Source: a virus. From it: a stretch of 64,000 nucleotides of DNA. The DNA lies in the IMG/VR virus record IMGVR_UViG_3300035180_000978, positions 45,838 to 109,837 of that record, one strand, 5' to 3'. Numbering within the stretch: the stretch's first letter is position 1; each line of letters begins with the position of its first letter. The notes under the pieces are model-generated. The model saw only the letters and a list, made by a program, of their open reading frames with translations, made no database searches and was not told the DNA's origin. Position numbers and translations under genes: made by a program. Below are positions 38,951 to 45,721 of the stretch, piece after piece.

Positions 38951-39357
38951 GCAGGAGGCATGTCTCCACGTTGACCCGGAGGCGCGTCGCCGAACGCGTG
39001 GGTGGGAATGGTCTGCTTTGCGTCCGTCTCGCTTGCCGGAATGGAGACGACCGGCTGACCAGTAGGACCAACCAGTCGCGGAGCATCGAGGTTCGTCTTC
39101 TTGCCAAGACGCTTGACCGTGTCGAGCGCTTCGGTGAGCACCTGGATGCACCAATCCGTGTCGCCGATGCATCCAGAGAACTGGAGCCCGCCATTGCTCA
39201 TGTGCTTGATCGTGATGTAGGCGACGCAATCCAACGAAGGCACGGCTGGCCCCTTGTTGAGCTGGACGGCCATGTTCTCGTTCTCCATCTCGAGAAACGA
39301 CATTCTCGACTGAAGCTCTTGGTTCTTTGCGATGAGGGCTTCGATTTCCTTGCTCAT
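38947..39357 (-). CDS. Hypothetical protein with N-terminal coiled coil, 136 aa
   Basis: EIEALIAKNQELQSRMSFLE heptads at the N-terminus, then a globular part with LDCVAYITIKHMSNGGLQF and a Pro/Gly-rich end. Probably a small virion component, by position. Confidence 0.7.
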   Translation of the reverse strand: MSKEIEALIAKNQELQSRMSFLEMENENMAVQLNKGPAVPSLDCVAYITIKHMSNGGLQFSGCIGDTDWCIQVLTEALDTVKRLGKKTNLDAPRLVGPTGQPVVSIPASETDAKQTIPTHAFGDAPPGQRGDMPPA

Positions 39358-39527
39358 GCCTGTGATCCTCCAACGAGTCGCGTGTACGACCCGCCGTTCA
39401 GGATACGCCGATCTGCGAGCGCACGCTCCAGCGGAGACAAGGTGCAGAGACAGGCCTCGCCCGAGGCCTCATCGAGGCCAGTGCCCTGGCAGTCGCCACA
39501 CACCTTGCTCTCCTCGATCTCGCCCAT
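39354..39527 (-). CDS. Small Cys-containing protein, 57 aa
   Basis: ATG 39527, after CTAGGAGAGCTTC, reads MGEIEESKVCGDCQGTG, then EACLCTLSPLERALADRR and ends GGSQA; the stop overlaps the next ATG. CGDCxGTG resembles half of a DnaJ-type finger. Confidence 0.7.
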   Translation of the reverse strand: MGEIEESKVCGDCQGTGLDEASGEACLCTLSPLERALADRRILNGGSYTRLVGGSQA

Positions 39528-39536
39528 GAAGCTCTC

Positions 39537-39965
39537 CTAGTCGTCGACAATCGTGTTGGTGTCTGCGGCAACCGTGGCCGTGATGTTGAAACAGACAAAG
39601 CTCGAGGCCACTGGGATCACGACGCCGCGAGGGAAGACAAAGACCACGCCAACACCAGAGAACGCTCCGCATGACCATCGACGGAAGAAAATGGCCGGTG
39701 ACGTAGGTGACGTAGCCCACGCCAGAGCCCCGTTGGTCGTCGAAGCAGGATCGGTCGGGATGTCGCGCTGGAAGAGCGTGCTCACCGGAGTCACGCCGAT
39801 TGACGCTGGACGCCCGAGCCCAATCGACAACGCCGTACCAGTGCCCTGGACGACGAAGGAGAACTCGATCAGCTTTGGCGCTACCGCCGCCACCGAGCGA
39901 ATCTCCTGACACGCCTGAGACGCGGTGAAGTTGCCGGTCCTGAGACCAAGGGAGCTGATCGACAT
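39537..39965 (-). CDS. Small virion-like protein, paralogue A, 142 aa
   Basis: MSISSLGLRTGNFTAS, then SIGLGRPASIGVTPV and FNITATVAADTNTIVDD. Shares its start, centre and end with the next protein upstream. Beta-rich; position suggests a structural or decoration role. Confidence 0.75.
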   Translation of the reverse strand: MSISSLGLRTGNFTASQACQEIRSVAAVAPKLIEFSFVVQGTGTALSIGLGRPASIGVTPVSTLFQRDIPTDPASTTNGALAWATSPTSPAIFFRRWSCGAFSGVGVVFVFPRGVVIPVASSFVCFNITATVAADTNTIVDD

Positions 39966-39980
39966 ATCGCGATCGCCCCT

Positions 39981-40412
39981 TTACTCGTCGACGATTGCGT
40001 TGACGTCCGCGGCGACTGTGGCCGTGATGTTCCAGCACACGAGGCTGGACGAGATCGGGATCGTGAGACCGCGAGGGAAGGTCCACACGACGCCGACACC
40101 GACGACGTTCGTTCCCGACCAGCGACGATGGAAGATGAGCGGCACCGTGGGCGAGGTGGCCCACGAGAGCGAGCCGTTCATGTTCGACGCCGGCTCGCCT
40201 GGGTCGTCGCGCTGGAACAGGACGTTGACCGGGGTCAAGCCGATGGCCTGAGGACGCCCCAGGCCAATGCTCTGCGCTGTCGCCGTGGTCGCATTGATGA
40301 ACGACCATTCGAGGAGCCTGACGCGCCCCGTGGCAGGCGTTCGGTACTCGACGTTCGCCGCCGTGGTTGTAGTGAACGTCGTCGTACGTTGCGCGAGTGA
40401 TGAAATCGGCAT
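39981..40412 (-). CDS. Small virion-like protein, paralogue B, 143 aa
   Basis: MPISSLAQRTTTFTTT, SIGLGRPQAIGLTPVNVLFQRD, WNITATVAADVNAIVDE. The shared motifs and 15-bp gap show a tandem duplication with its neighbour. No function known. Confidence 0.75.
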   Translation of the reverse strand: MPISSLAQRTTTFTTTTAANVEYRTPATGRVRLLEWSFINATTATAQSIGLGRPQAIGLTPVNVLFQRDDPGEPASNMNGSLSWATSPTVPLIFHRRWSGTNVVGVGVVWTFPRGLTIPISSSLVCWNITATVAADVNAIVDE

Positions 40413-40434
40413 GCTGGTCTCCTACCGAATCGGC

Positions 40435-40887
40435 TCAGATGATCTTCGCCTGCCACGCGTTGATCGCGAACGATGGGGTGATGAGGGACGCGACCGCAAG
40501 GCTGGCTCCAAGCGGCCCGTACCAGAGGATCTCTCCGGTGGACGACGATGCACGACCGAGGCTGGAGTGCGTCTCCGTCTCCGAAGAGCCGGACTGCGGG
40601 AACGTGATCGCCGCTGCGTTCTCTGCGATGGTCGGAGACGAACCCGTCACCGTCCAACCGCCCGAGCTCCTCGCCACGGCCTGACGAGCGTAGTTCGTGT
40701 ACGCCGACTCGAACGAGGTCTGGTTGCCCGTGGCTGTTGGGTCAGCCGTGTGGAGCTGGATGTAGAAGCTGCCGGCGGTGGTGCTTCCACGCAGTCCAGT
40801 CGCATCACCGATGTTCGCCCAGTTCGTGTTCTGGAAAACGAGGATCAGCAGGTCCGACTGCGCCGTGTTGTTCAACTGCCCGCTCAT
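40435..40887 (-). CDS. Phage virion-associated protein, 150 aa
   Basis: MSGQLNNTAQSDLLILVF at ATG 40887. FYIQLHTADPTATGNQ, YARQAVARSSGGWTV, NAAAITFPQ and TETHSSLG are familiar from a widespread family of small structural proteins in tailed phages, whose function I do not know. Confidence 0.7.
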   Translation of the reverse strand: MSGQLNNTAQSDLLILVFQNTNWANIGDATGLRGSTTAGSFYIQLHTADPTATGNQTSFESAYTNYARQAVARSSGGWTVTGSSPTIAENAAAITFPQSGSSETETHSSLGRASSSTGEILWYGPLGASLAVASLITPSFAINAWQAKII

Positions 40888-41321
40888 GATGCACCTCCAG
40901 CGCCGATCCCGGCTTCTGCGATGACACGGTCCACCTCGCGCCACACCGCCGTGCCGTGGAGCTTTTGAACGAAGTGGTGTGCGTCCGAGTGGTTCGGATC
41001 GAGGCGGCGGGCGCGATCTGCGAGAGTGCGGTGATGGTCCGCGACCCCTTCGGCCGACGCTTCGTGGAGAGCGTCGCGCTCCTCCTCGGTCAGGCTGCCG
41101 GCGGCGTCCTCCGGATCGTGCGTGTGCGGAGGCGGGTTCAGCGCCTGAATGGCAGCGGAGACCTCGACGCGGAGCCCCTGGAGAGCAACACGGCCCGGAC
41201 CGTTCTCAGAAACCATCTTCGCATACAGGCTACGAACCTGCTCGAGCGGAACCTTGTTGAGCGAAGCGGAGAACTTCCCGATCTCAGCTTCGATGGCGGC
41301 TTTGACTTCTTCGCGCTTCAT
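40884..41321 (-). CDS. Hypothetical His-rich protein, 145 aa
   Basis: NPPPHTHDPEDAAGSLTEEE linker, then LDPNHSDAHHFVQKLHG. Helical. ATGA overlap on both sides. Function unknown; virion operon. Confidence 0.7.
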   Translation of the reverse strand: MKREEVKAAIEAEIGKFSASLNKVPLEQVRSLYAKMVSENGPGRVALQGLRVEVSAAIQALNPPPHTHDPEDAAGSLTEEERDALHEASAEGVADHHRTLADRARRLDPNHSDAHHFVQKLHGTAVWREVDRVIAEAGIGAGGAS

Positions 41322-41752
41322 CGTCCCTCTCTCGCTTTCTTGATCCTCCGAAGAACATACTCTGCAACCCGGGTTGAGTCGACTTTCCCAGTTTTCTTAT
41401 GTTGCACCGCTTCTGTAGCCTGCATCAGAAGCTGCCCTAGCTCCCTGGCTGCCATGACGTCTGCCGCCGTGGCGAGGGCTCGTCCGGTCAGGGTGGTCGC
41501 CCCATCTCCCAGCATGTGACCAAGAACGAAGTGGCCGAAGTCGACCCAGTCGATGGCGCCGCCAGCCTTGAGGTACTTGGTGAACCCTTCCGAGATGAGC
41601 CTGGCGAAAGCATCAGTCTTGACGATGTCGTCCAGGATGCCGCCGACCGTCCTGGAGTCCGGCGCCATCTTCTCGCCGTACATGCCTCCCAGGCGACCGA
41701 TGAGCGACGCAGAAGGAACCGCAATACATGTCATCGCCATGACTTTTCGCAT
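41318..41752 (-). CDS. Hypothetical protein with hydrophobic N-terminus, 144 aa
   Basis: MRKVMAMTCIAVPSASLIG at ATG 41752 may be a weak signal or membrane-active segment; the rest is helical (AADVMAARELGQLLMQAT) with a basic end. Function unknown. Confidence 0.65.
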   Translation of the reverse strand: MRKVMAMTCIAVPSASLIGRLGGMYGEKMAPDSRTVGGILDDIVKTDAFARLISEGFTKYLKAGGAIDWVDFGHFVLGHMLGDGATTLTGRALATAADVMAARELGQLLMQATEAVQHKKTGKVDSTRVAEYVLRRIKKAREGR

Positions 41753-41760
41753 CTGAACTC

Positions 41761-42096
41761 CTAGTCCCTGCTGGCTACGAGCGAGCGGACCTCGAACAGG
41801 ACCGGATCGCCATGAATGAACCCCGCTGACACCGTCATGATCGGAGCAAGCGAGAGTGTATCGACGACGGGGACATCGCTGCCATCCGCCGCGAACGTGT
41901 GTGACACCACGATGAGCTTCTTCGTCTTCGAGACGATGTCGCAGGCCCATGTCGATGTCGTCGCGTCACCACGGGTCACCATCAGGTTCACTGCCGTGAC
42001 AGTGGTCAGATCGACGCCAGTATCGTCCGCGATCTGCAACGTGACGTATTCCGGCTGGGCCGTTCCGACGTAGCAGTACGGTGTTTCGCAGCTCAT
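41761..42096 (-). CDS. Hypothetical protein, 111 aa, beta-rich
   Basis: PEYVTLQIADDTGVDLTTVTAV, KKLIVVSHTFAADGSD, DPVLFEVRSLVASRD. Resembles small BppU/immunoglobulin-like N-terminal domains used in baseplate accessory proteins, by general pattern only. Confidence 0.6.
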   Translation of the reverse strand: MSCETPYCYVGTAQPEYVTLQIADDTGVDLTTVTAVNLMVTRGDATTSTWACDIVSKTKKLIVVSHTFAADGSDVPVVDTLSLAPIMTVSAGFIHGDPVLFEVRSLVASRD

Positions 42097-42103
42097 CGAA
42101 GCC

Positions 42104-42643
42104 TCACTTCGAGCTGTCAGCGACGTTCACAGCCGCAACAGCCTCTTCTGCCGGAAGGGGTCCGGTTCCACGCAATGCCGGGATGATCTGGAGGAGCTCG
42201 TGGAACGCAATCGCACCGGGTCCGCCTGCCATCACGATGATGGCCTGCCACCACGGGATGTGGAACGCGAGGTTCGCGAACAGGCCACTCAGGAGACCTG
42301 CTGCGATCGTGAGGAGACGAATCACGGCGCCGCTTCGATCCGAGAAGCGAAAGAACTTGGACCAGTTCGTCAGTCCGCTGATGAGCATCTTCAGCAAGAC
42401 GGAGATCGTCCCTGCCGAGGCAATGAGCCACGCGATCCGATCTGTCGGAACAGTCGCCTGATCCTTGGCAGCAAGCTGTCCCTGGAGCTGCGCGATCTTG
42501 TCGCACATGTCCTTCGGGCCTTCACACTGCGCACTCGCTTGCGCAAGGGCATCGCGCTCGCACGTGGTGAGCACGAACAGCGAGATCGTGAGAACGAACA
42601 ACCCGAACACGATGAACCCTGGAAACGACAGCACCTTCTTCAT
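42104..42643 (-). CDS. Four-helix membrane protein, holin candidate, 179 aa
   Basis: Membrane helices 8-27, 70-90, 107-129 and 131-153 with a charged hairpin between the first two containing CDKIAQLQGQLAAK. A positively charged start (MKK) and short length are compatible with a holin, and it lies in the structural operon upstream of the fibre, but no family signature is visible. ATGA overlap with the upstream gene. Confidence 0.55.
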   Translation of the reverse strand: MKKVLSFPGFIVFGLFVLTISLFVLTTCERDALAQASAQCEGPKDMCDKIAQLQGQLAAKDQATVPTDRIAWLIASAGTISVLLKMLISGLTNWSKFFRFSDRSGAVIRLLTIAAGLLSGLFANLAFHIPWWQAIIVMAGGPGAIAFHELLQIIPALRGTGPLPAEEAVAAVNVADSSK

Positions 42644-42837
42644 CGGATCTTCTCTCCTGTTGCCGGGTCGTACCCGCTCTTCACGAGGTAATCGGTGACA
42701 GCTTCGCTGAGCGCCTCCTCGACACGCAGACCCCTCTCTGCGCCGATCTTCCCGAGGAGGTTCACGACGGTTGAGTCCACGACCATGAGCGACATGGTCC
42801 CGTTTGGCTTTGACTCGAAATCGACCTGCTTGCCCAT
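42640..42837 (-). CDS. Hypothetical protein, 65 aa
   Basis: Start ATG 42837 (AAGAAGG seven bases before). LLGKIGAERGLRVEEALSEAVTDY is a helix pair like a ribbon-helix-helix or small helical protein. Function unknown. Confidence 0.6.
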   Translation of the reverse strand: MGKQVDFESKPNGTMSLMVVDSTVVNLLGKIGAERGLRVEEALSEAVTDYLVKSGYDPATGEKIR

Positions 42838-42839
42838 GC

Positions 42840-43532
42840 TCAAACCTTCTTGGCAATCGGTACCCCGTACTTCTGGCCACCCGCCTTGCCACGCTCGTAC
42901 CTCTTACGGTCTGCCCAGACGATGCCGTCCGAGGACTGCGCCACCTCCGCAAACGAGAGTGCGACGGTCGCGTGCCTCGGCGTACCATCTGGGAACCAGG
43001 CATCGATCGTGGGGTTGCAGCCCACCATGACCGACTGAAAGTAGTCGCTCGGAGCGCCGCCCTTGGTGCGACCGATCCCACTATTCGGGATCACGACATA
43101 GAGCGTGGGAGGCGGGTCCACACCACCCGGAGAAAACGCCTGGTAGCGACCCATCCCCAGCGACTCCAGCCACTGGACGGCTGCAACGATGTCCACGTTG
43201 TACCGATCGCGCGGCACCGAACCAGGGGGGACGATCAGCGACTTGCCAACGATCTCTCCCTGTAGATCACGAGAAAACTCAGCGTTGAACGAGAGAACGC
43301 GCTCGCCGCCAGAGAACCACTGGTAGAGCGGGTGCGATCCTCCGTGCACCGTCTTGGACGCCCAACCTGGGGAGTTCGACCAGGTGATCGAATCAGGCCA
43401 GTACTGAAGCGGGTAATCACCGACTGGCGAGATCCCGCCGTCCGAGTTCAGGGGCACGATGTAGACCTGCGCCAGCTCCTCGGCCGACGACTTCTTTCCA
43501 ACCAGGGATGCAACTACGCCACCGAAACCCAT
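42840..43532 (-). CDS. Baseplate/tube-adaptor-like protein, 230 aa
   Basis: WPDSITWSNSPGWASKTVHG, then HPLYQWFSGGERVLSFNAEF (residues about 45-85) is the pattern of phage/contractile-injection tube-initiator or LysM-linked baseplate proteins. TLYVVIPN and VALSFAEVAQ complete it. The position after the J/I genes fits. Function is inferred from motif and context. Confidence 0.6.
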   Translation of the reverse strand: MGFGGVVASLVGKKSSAEELAQVYIVPLNSDGGISPVGDYPLQYWPDSITWSNSPGWASKTVHGGSHPLYQWFSGGERVLSFNAEFSRDLQGEIVGKSLIVPPGSVPRDRYNVDIVAAVQWLESLGMGRYQAFSPGGVDPPPTLYVVIPNSGIGRTKGGAPSDYFQSVMVGCNPTIDAWFPDGTPRHATVALSFAEVAQSSDGIVWADRKRYERGKAGGQKYGVPIAKKV

Positions 43533-43541
43533 TACGTACTC

Positions 43542-44255
43542 CTACCAGAGAAGCGAGACGGTGTGACTAAACTGGGTAGACCCGTTCTTGTTCTCCTTCG
43601 TAAGCGTACAGTACGCGATCAGATTGTCCTCGGAATCGTAGACGCCGAGCTCCCAGACCACCGGCGAGTCGCCACGACCGTCGTCGATGAACTCCGGCAG
43701 GTCCAAGAAGCACGTGCAAACCACGCGAGGCGACGGCGAGTCCGTGTAGACAGCCGTGGTCGTGATGTCGACTCCGAAGTGCTTCTTGTAGCGAGCGAGG
43801 TATCCAATGTCGCCGGGCGTTGAGGACGTCGACTCGGCCTCCAGGGCAACCAGCGCCACGTCCGGAGCTTTTGGTGTCGCCCGGTAGTGGTAGCTCACCA
43901 CGATGGCGGTCAGGTTCGGTACCGCCACCGTGTACGTGATGTTCACGAGCCCAGTCTTGTAGTTGATCGATCCAGACACGCCTGCACCGGAGATGTTTCC
44001 ATTTCCGTTGTCTGTACCCGTGACCGCTCCCGCTACGATCGTCACCGATCCGCGGACGATGGGCACCTGAGAGATCGTGAACGAGAAGTTCTTGAGCACA
44101 CCGTTGCCGGTGGCTCCCGTCTCCGATGGAACGTTCACCGAGTTAGCTCCACCTTCGCCAACGACGAAGTACGAGGCCACGTTCTTGATGAGTCCAGCCC
44201 AGCCTCGACCCATCGCCTTTCGGCCAGCGTCTGTCAGTACACCCTGGATGCTCAT
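43542..44255 (-). CDS. Baseplate/tail-collar-like protein with shared beta module, 237 aa
   Basis: Residues 65-115 include GNGNISGAGVSGSINYKTG, a module also present in three other virion proteins here. The C-terminal part (VVWELGVYDSEDNLIAYC) recalls tail-collar or side-fibre domains. Start ATG 44255 overlaps the upstream stop by ATGA. Confidence 0.65.
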   Translation of the reverse strand: MSIQGVLTDAGRKAMGRGWAGLIKNVASYFVVGEGGANSVNVPSETGATGNGVLKNFSFTISQVPIVRGSVTIVAGAVTGTDNGNGNISGAGVSGSINYKTGLVNITYTVAVPNLTAIVVSYHYRATPKAPDVALVALEAESTSSTPGDIGYLARYKKHFGVDITTTAVYTDSPSPRVVCTCFLDLPEFIDDGRGDSPVVWELGVYDSEDNLIAYCTLTKENKNGSTQFSHTVSLLW

Positions 44256-44818
44256 GTGACCTCCACCCTGAGCCCGGTTCCGTCCACATTGACGGCATCG
44301 CCGGACGTTCTATCGAAGAGAGTCGTGACCTGAATCTCGATACTTTCGCTGATGAGCAGCGGCTCCCAAACTGCATGGATCGGCGTGATCGTCTTCAGCT
44401 TGTGAATCAGCCGAGCAAAAGCGTCGGAGACCGCGATCTGGTTCTGCCCGATGTTGGTACCCGGTACGACGAGGAGCCTGAACTTGTGGGTCTTGCACGA
44501 GCCGCAGTCGCACCCGCCTTCTTGTGGCATATACGTGGCCTTGACCACCGCGCCGATCTCTTGCGTGGAGAAAGACACGCTAAACTCGCCTGTCCTGTAG
44601 TCGAGCGTCCCAGCACCTTGGCCGATGAGGTTGCCTTCTCCGTCGTCCGTGACCGTGTTCGTCGCCGTGAAAATCTCCACGGTGCCTGGGGTGATCGGTG
44701 GACAGTTCAGCGCTCCAGAGAACGCCGGAATGGACGAGTCGTGCCCGCCATACTCGCCGTCTCCATACGGTGTGATGCCGTACTGGCCGCTTGTGTTGGG
44801 AACCGTGTTCGTTGTCAC
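44252..44818 (-). CDS. Virion protein with shared beta module, 188 aa
   Basis: TDDGEGNLIGQGAGTLDYRTGEFSVSF (about 55-81) is the shared module. It is followed by a CDCGSC pair and a helical segment. Lies between the I-like protein and the collar-like protein; baseplate location likely. Confidence 0.65.
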   Translation of the reverse strand: MTTNTVPNTSGQYGITPYGDGEYGGHDSSIPAFSGALNCPPITPGTVEIFTATNTVTDDGEGNLIGQGAGTLDYRTGEFSVSFSTQEIGAVVKATYMPQEGGCDCGSCKTHKFRLLVVPGTNIGQNQIAVSDAFARLIHKLKTITPIHAVWEPLLISESIEIQVTTLFDRTSGDAVNVDGTGLRVEVT

Positions 44819-45297
44819 AGGATCTCCCCCACAACCTCATCGACCACGCCTGTCTGCGTTGCCGAGAGACTGGTGCCGTCGAACCAAAGCTCTTGCACGG
44901 TCGCCTCGAAACCGTGGACCCGAGCAAGGACCACGAAGCTCTGCGACACGCCCTTGATGAAACGAAAGCGCCCGTAGATGTCCGCGGCTGAACGCTGGAA
45001 CGTCTCAGCCTCGACCGTATCGGTCTCCAATCCGAAGCTTGCGCTGTAGTACCTGAGCAGATCCAGGCGGACCTCGAGCGGATTCGTGAGCGACGAGAAG
45101 TTGTTTATCAGCACCCGAAGGCGGTTCATCGGAAGGCAGAGCGCGCGAACAAACTTCTCGTAGTAGCCACCCGAGTCCGCGTCCTGCTGCTGCATGCGCG
45201 GCGGCAGCTCCTTATAAAGAACGAAGTACGTCCAATCGGCATGACCGTACGGTCCATGACCGTACCTCCCATACCCATATCCAGCTCCCTTTGCCAT
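44815..45297 (-). CDS. Tail protein I-like baseplate wedge component, 160 aa
   Basis: LRVLINNFSSLTNPLEVRLD, then LRYYSASFGLE and GVSQSFVVLARVHGFEATVQ match the pattern of P2 gpI-type baseplate wedge proteins, which dock on the J-like protein. Its gene lies one gene away from J. Gly/Tyr-rich first 20 residues. Confidence 0.75.
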   Translation of the reverse strand: MAKGAGYGYGRYGHGPYGHADWTYFVLYKELPPRMQQQDADSGGYYEKFVRALCLPMNRLRVLINNFSSLTNPLEVRLDLLRYYSASFGLETDTVEAETFQRSAADIYGRFRFIKGVSQSFVVLARVHGFEATVQELWFDGTSLSATQTGVVDEVVGEIL

Positions 45298-45713
45298 CAG
45301 ACCTTGGTTCCATTAAGCAGGTAGACATGTGCTCCACGACGGACGGCGAACCACTGTTTGCTGAAGTCGGCACTGAGCGTGTTCGCTGTCAGGATGGGGG
45401 CCGCCGGCACGTTCGCGGTCAGCGGCCTGGCGACAGACACGTAGAGAATCGTTCCATCCGGTACGGCGATCGACCCAGCCGGGATCGTGATGACGATGCC
45501 TGTCACCAGGTTCAGCAGCTCCAGAGCGGCGTTCCAGGAGAAGTTCGTTCCGTCGAACGCCAGCGTGCCTCCTCCAACGAGAACCGTGTTTTCCATCTCC
45601 AAGACGGAGTAGATGGCTCGGTCGAACGCATCATCGAGGGCGTCGCGGAAGTCCCACCAAGGCTCCTGTTCCTCGGTCGGCTTGTCGAACTGCAAAAGCG
45701 GTGTCTTGGACAT
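45297..45713 (-). CDS. Hypothetical baseplate-region protein, 138 aa
   Basis: MSKTPLLQFDKPTEEQEPWW at ATG 45713. VVITIPAGSIAVPDGTILYV looks like a fibre-attachment or N-terminal wedge domain. Not recognised; inferred baseplate role from position between J and I. Confidence 0.6.
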   Translation of the reverse strand: MSKTPLLQFDKPTEEQEPWWDFRDALDDAFDRAIYSVLEMENTVLVGGGTLAFDGTNFSWNAALELLNLVTGIVITIPAGSIAVPDGTILYVSVARPLTANVPAAPILTANTLSADFSKQWFAVRRGAHVYLLNGTKV

Positions 45714-45721
45714 AGGATCTC

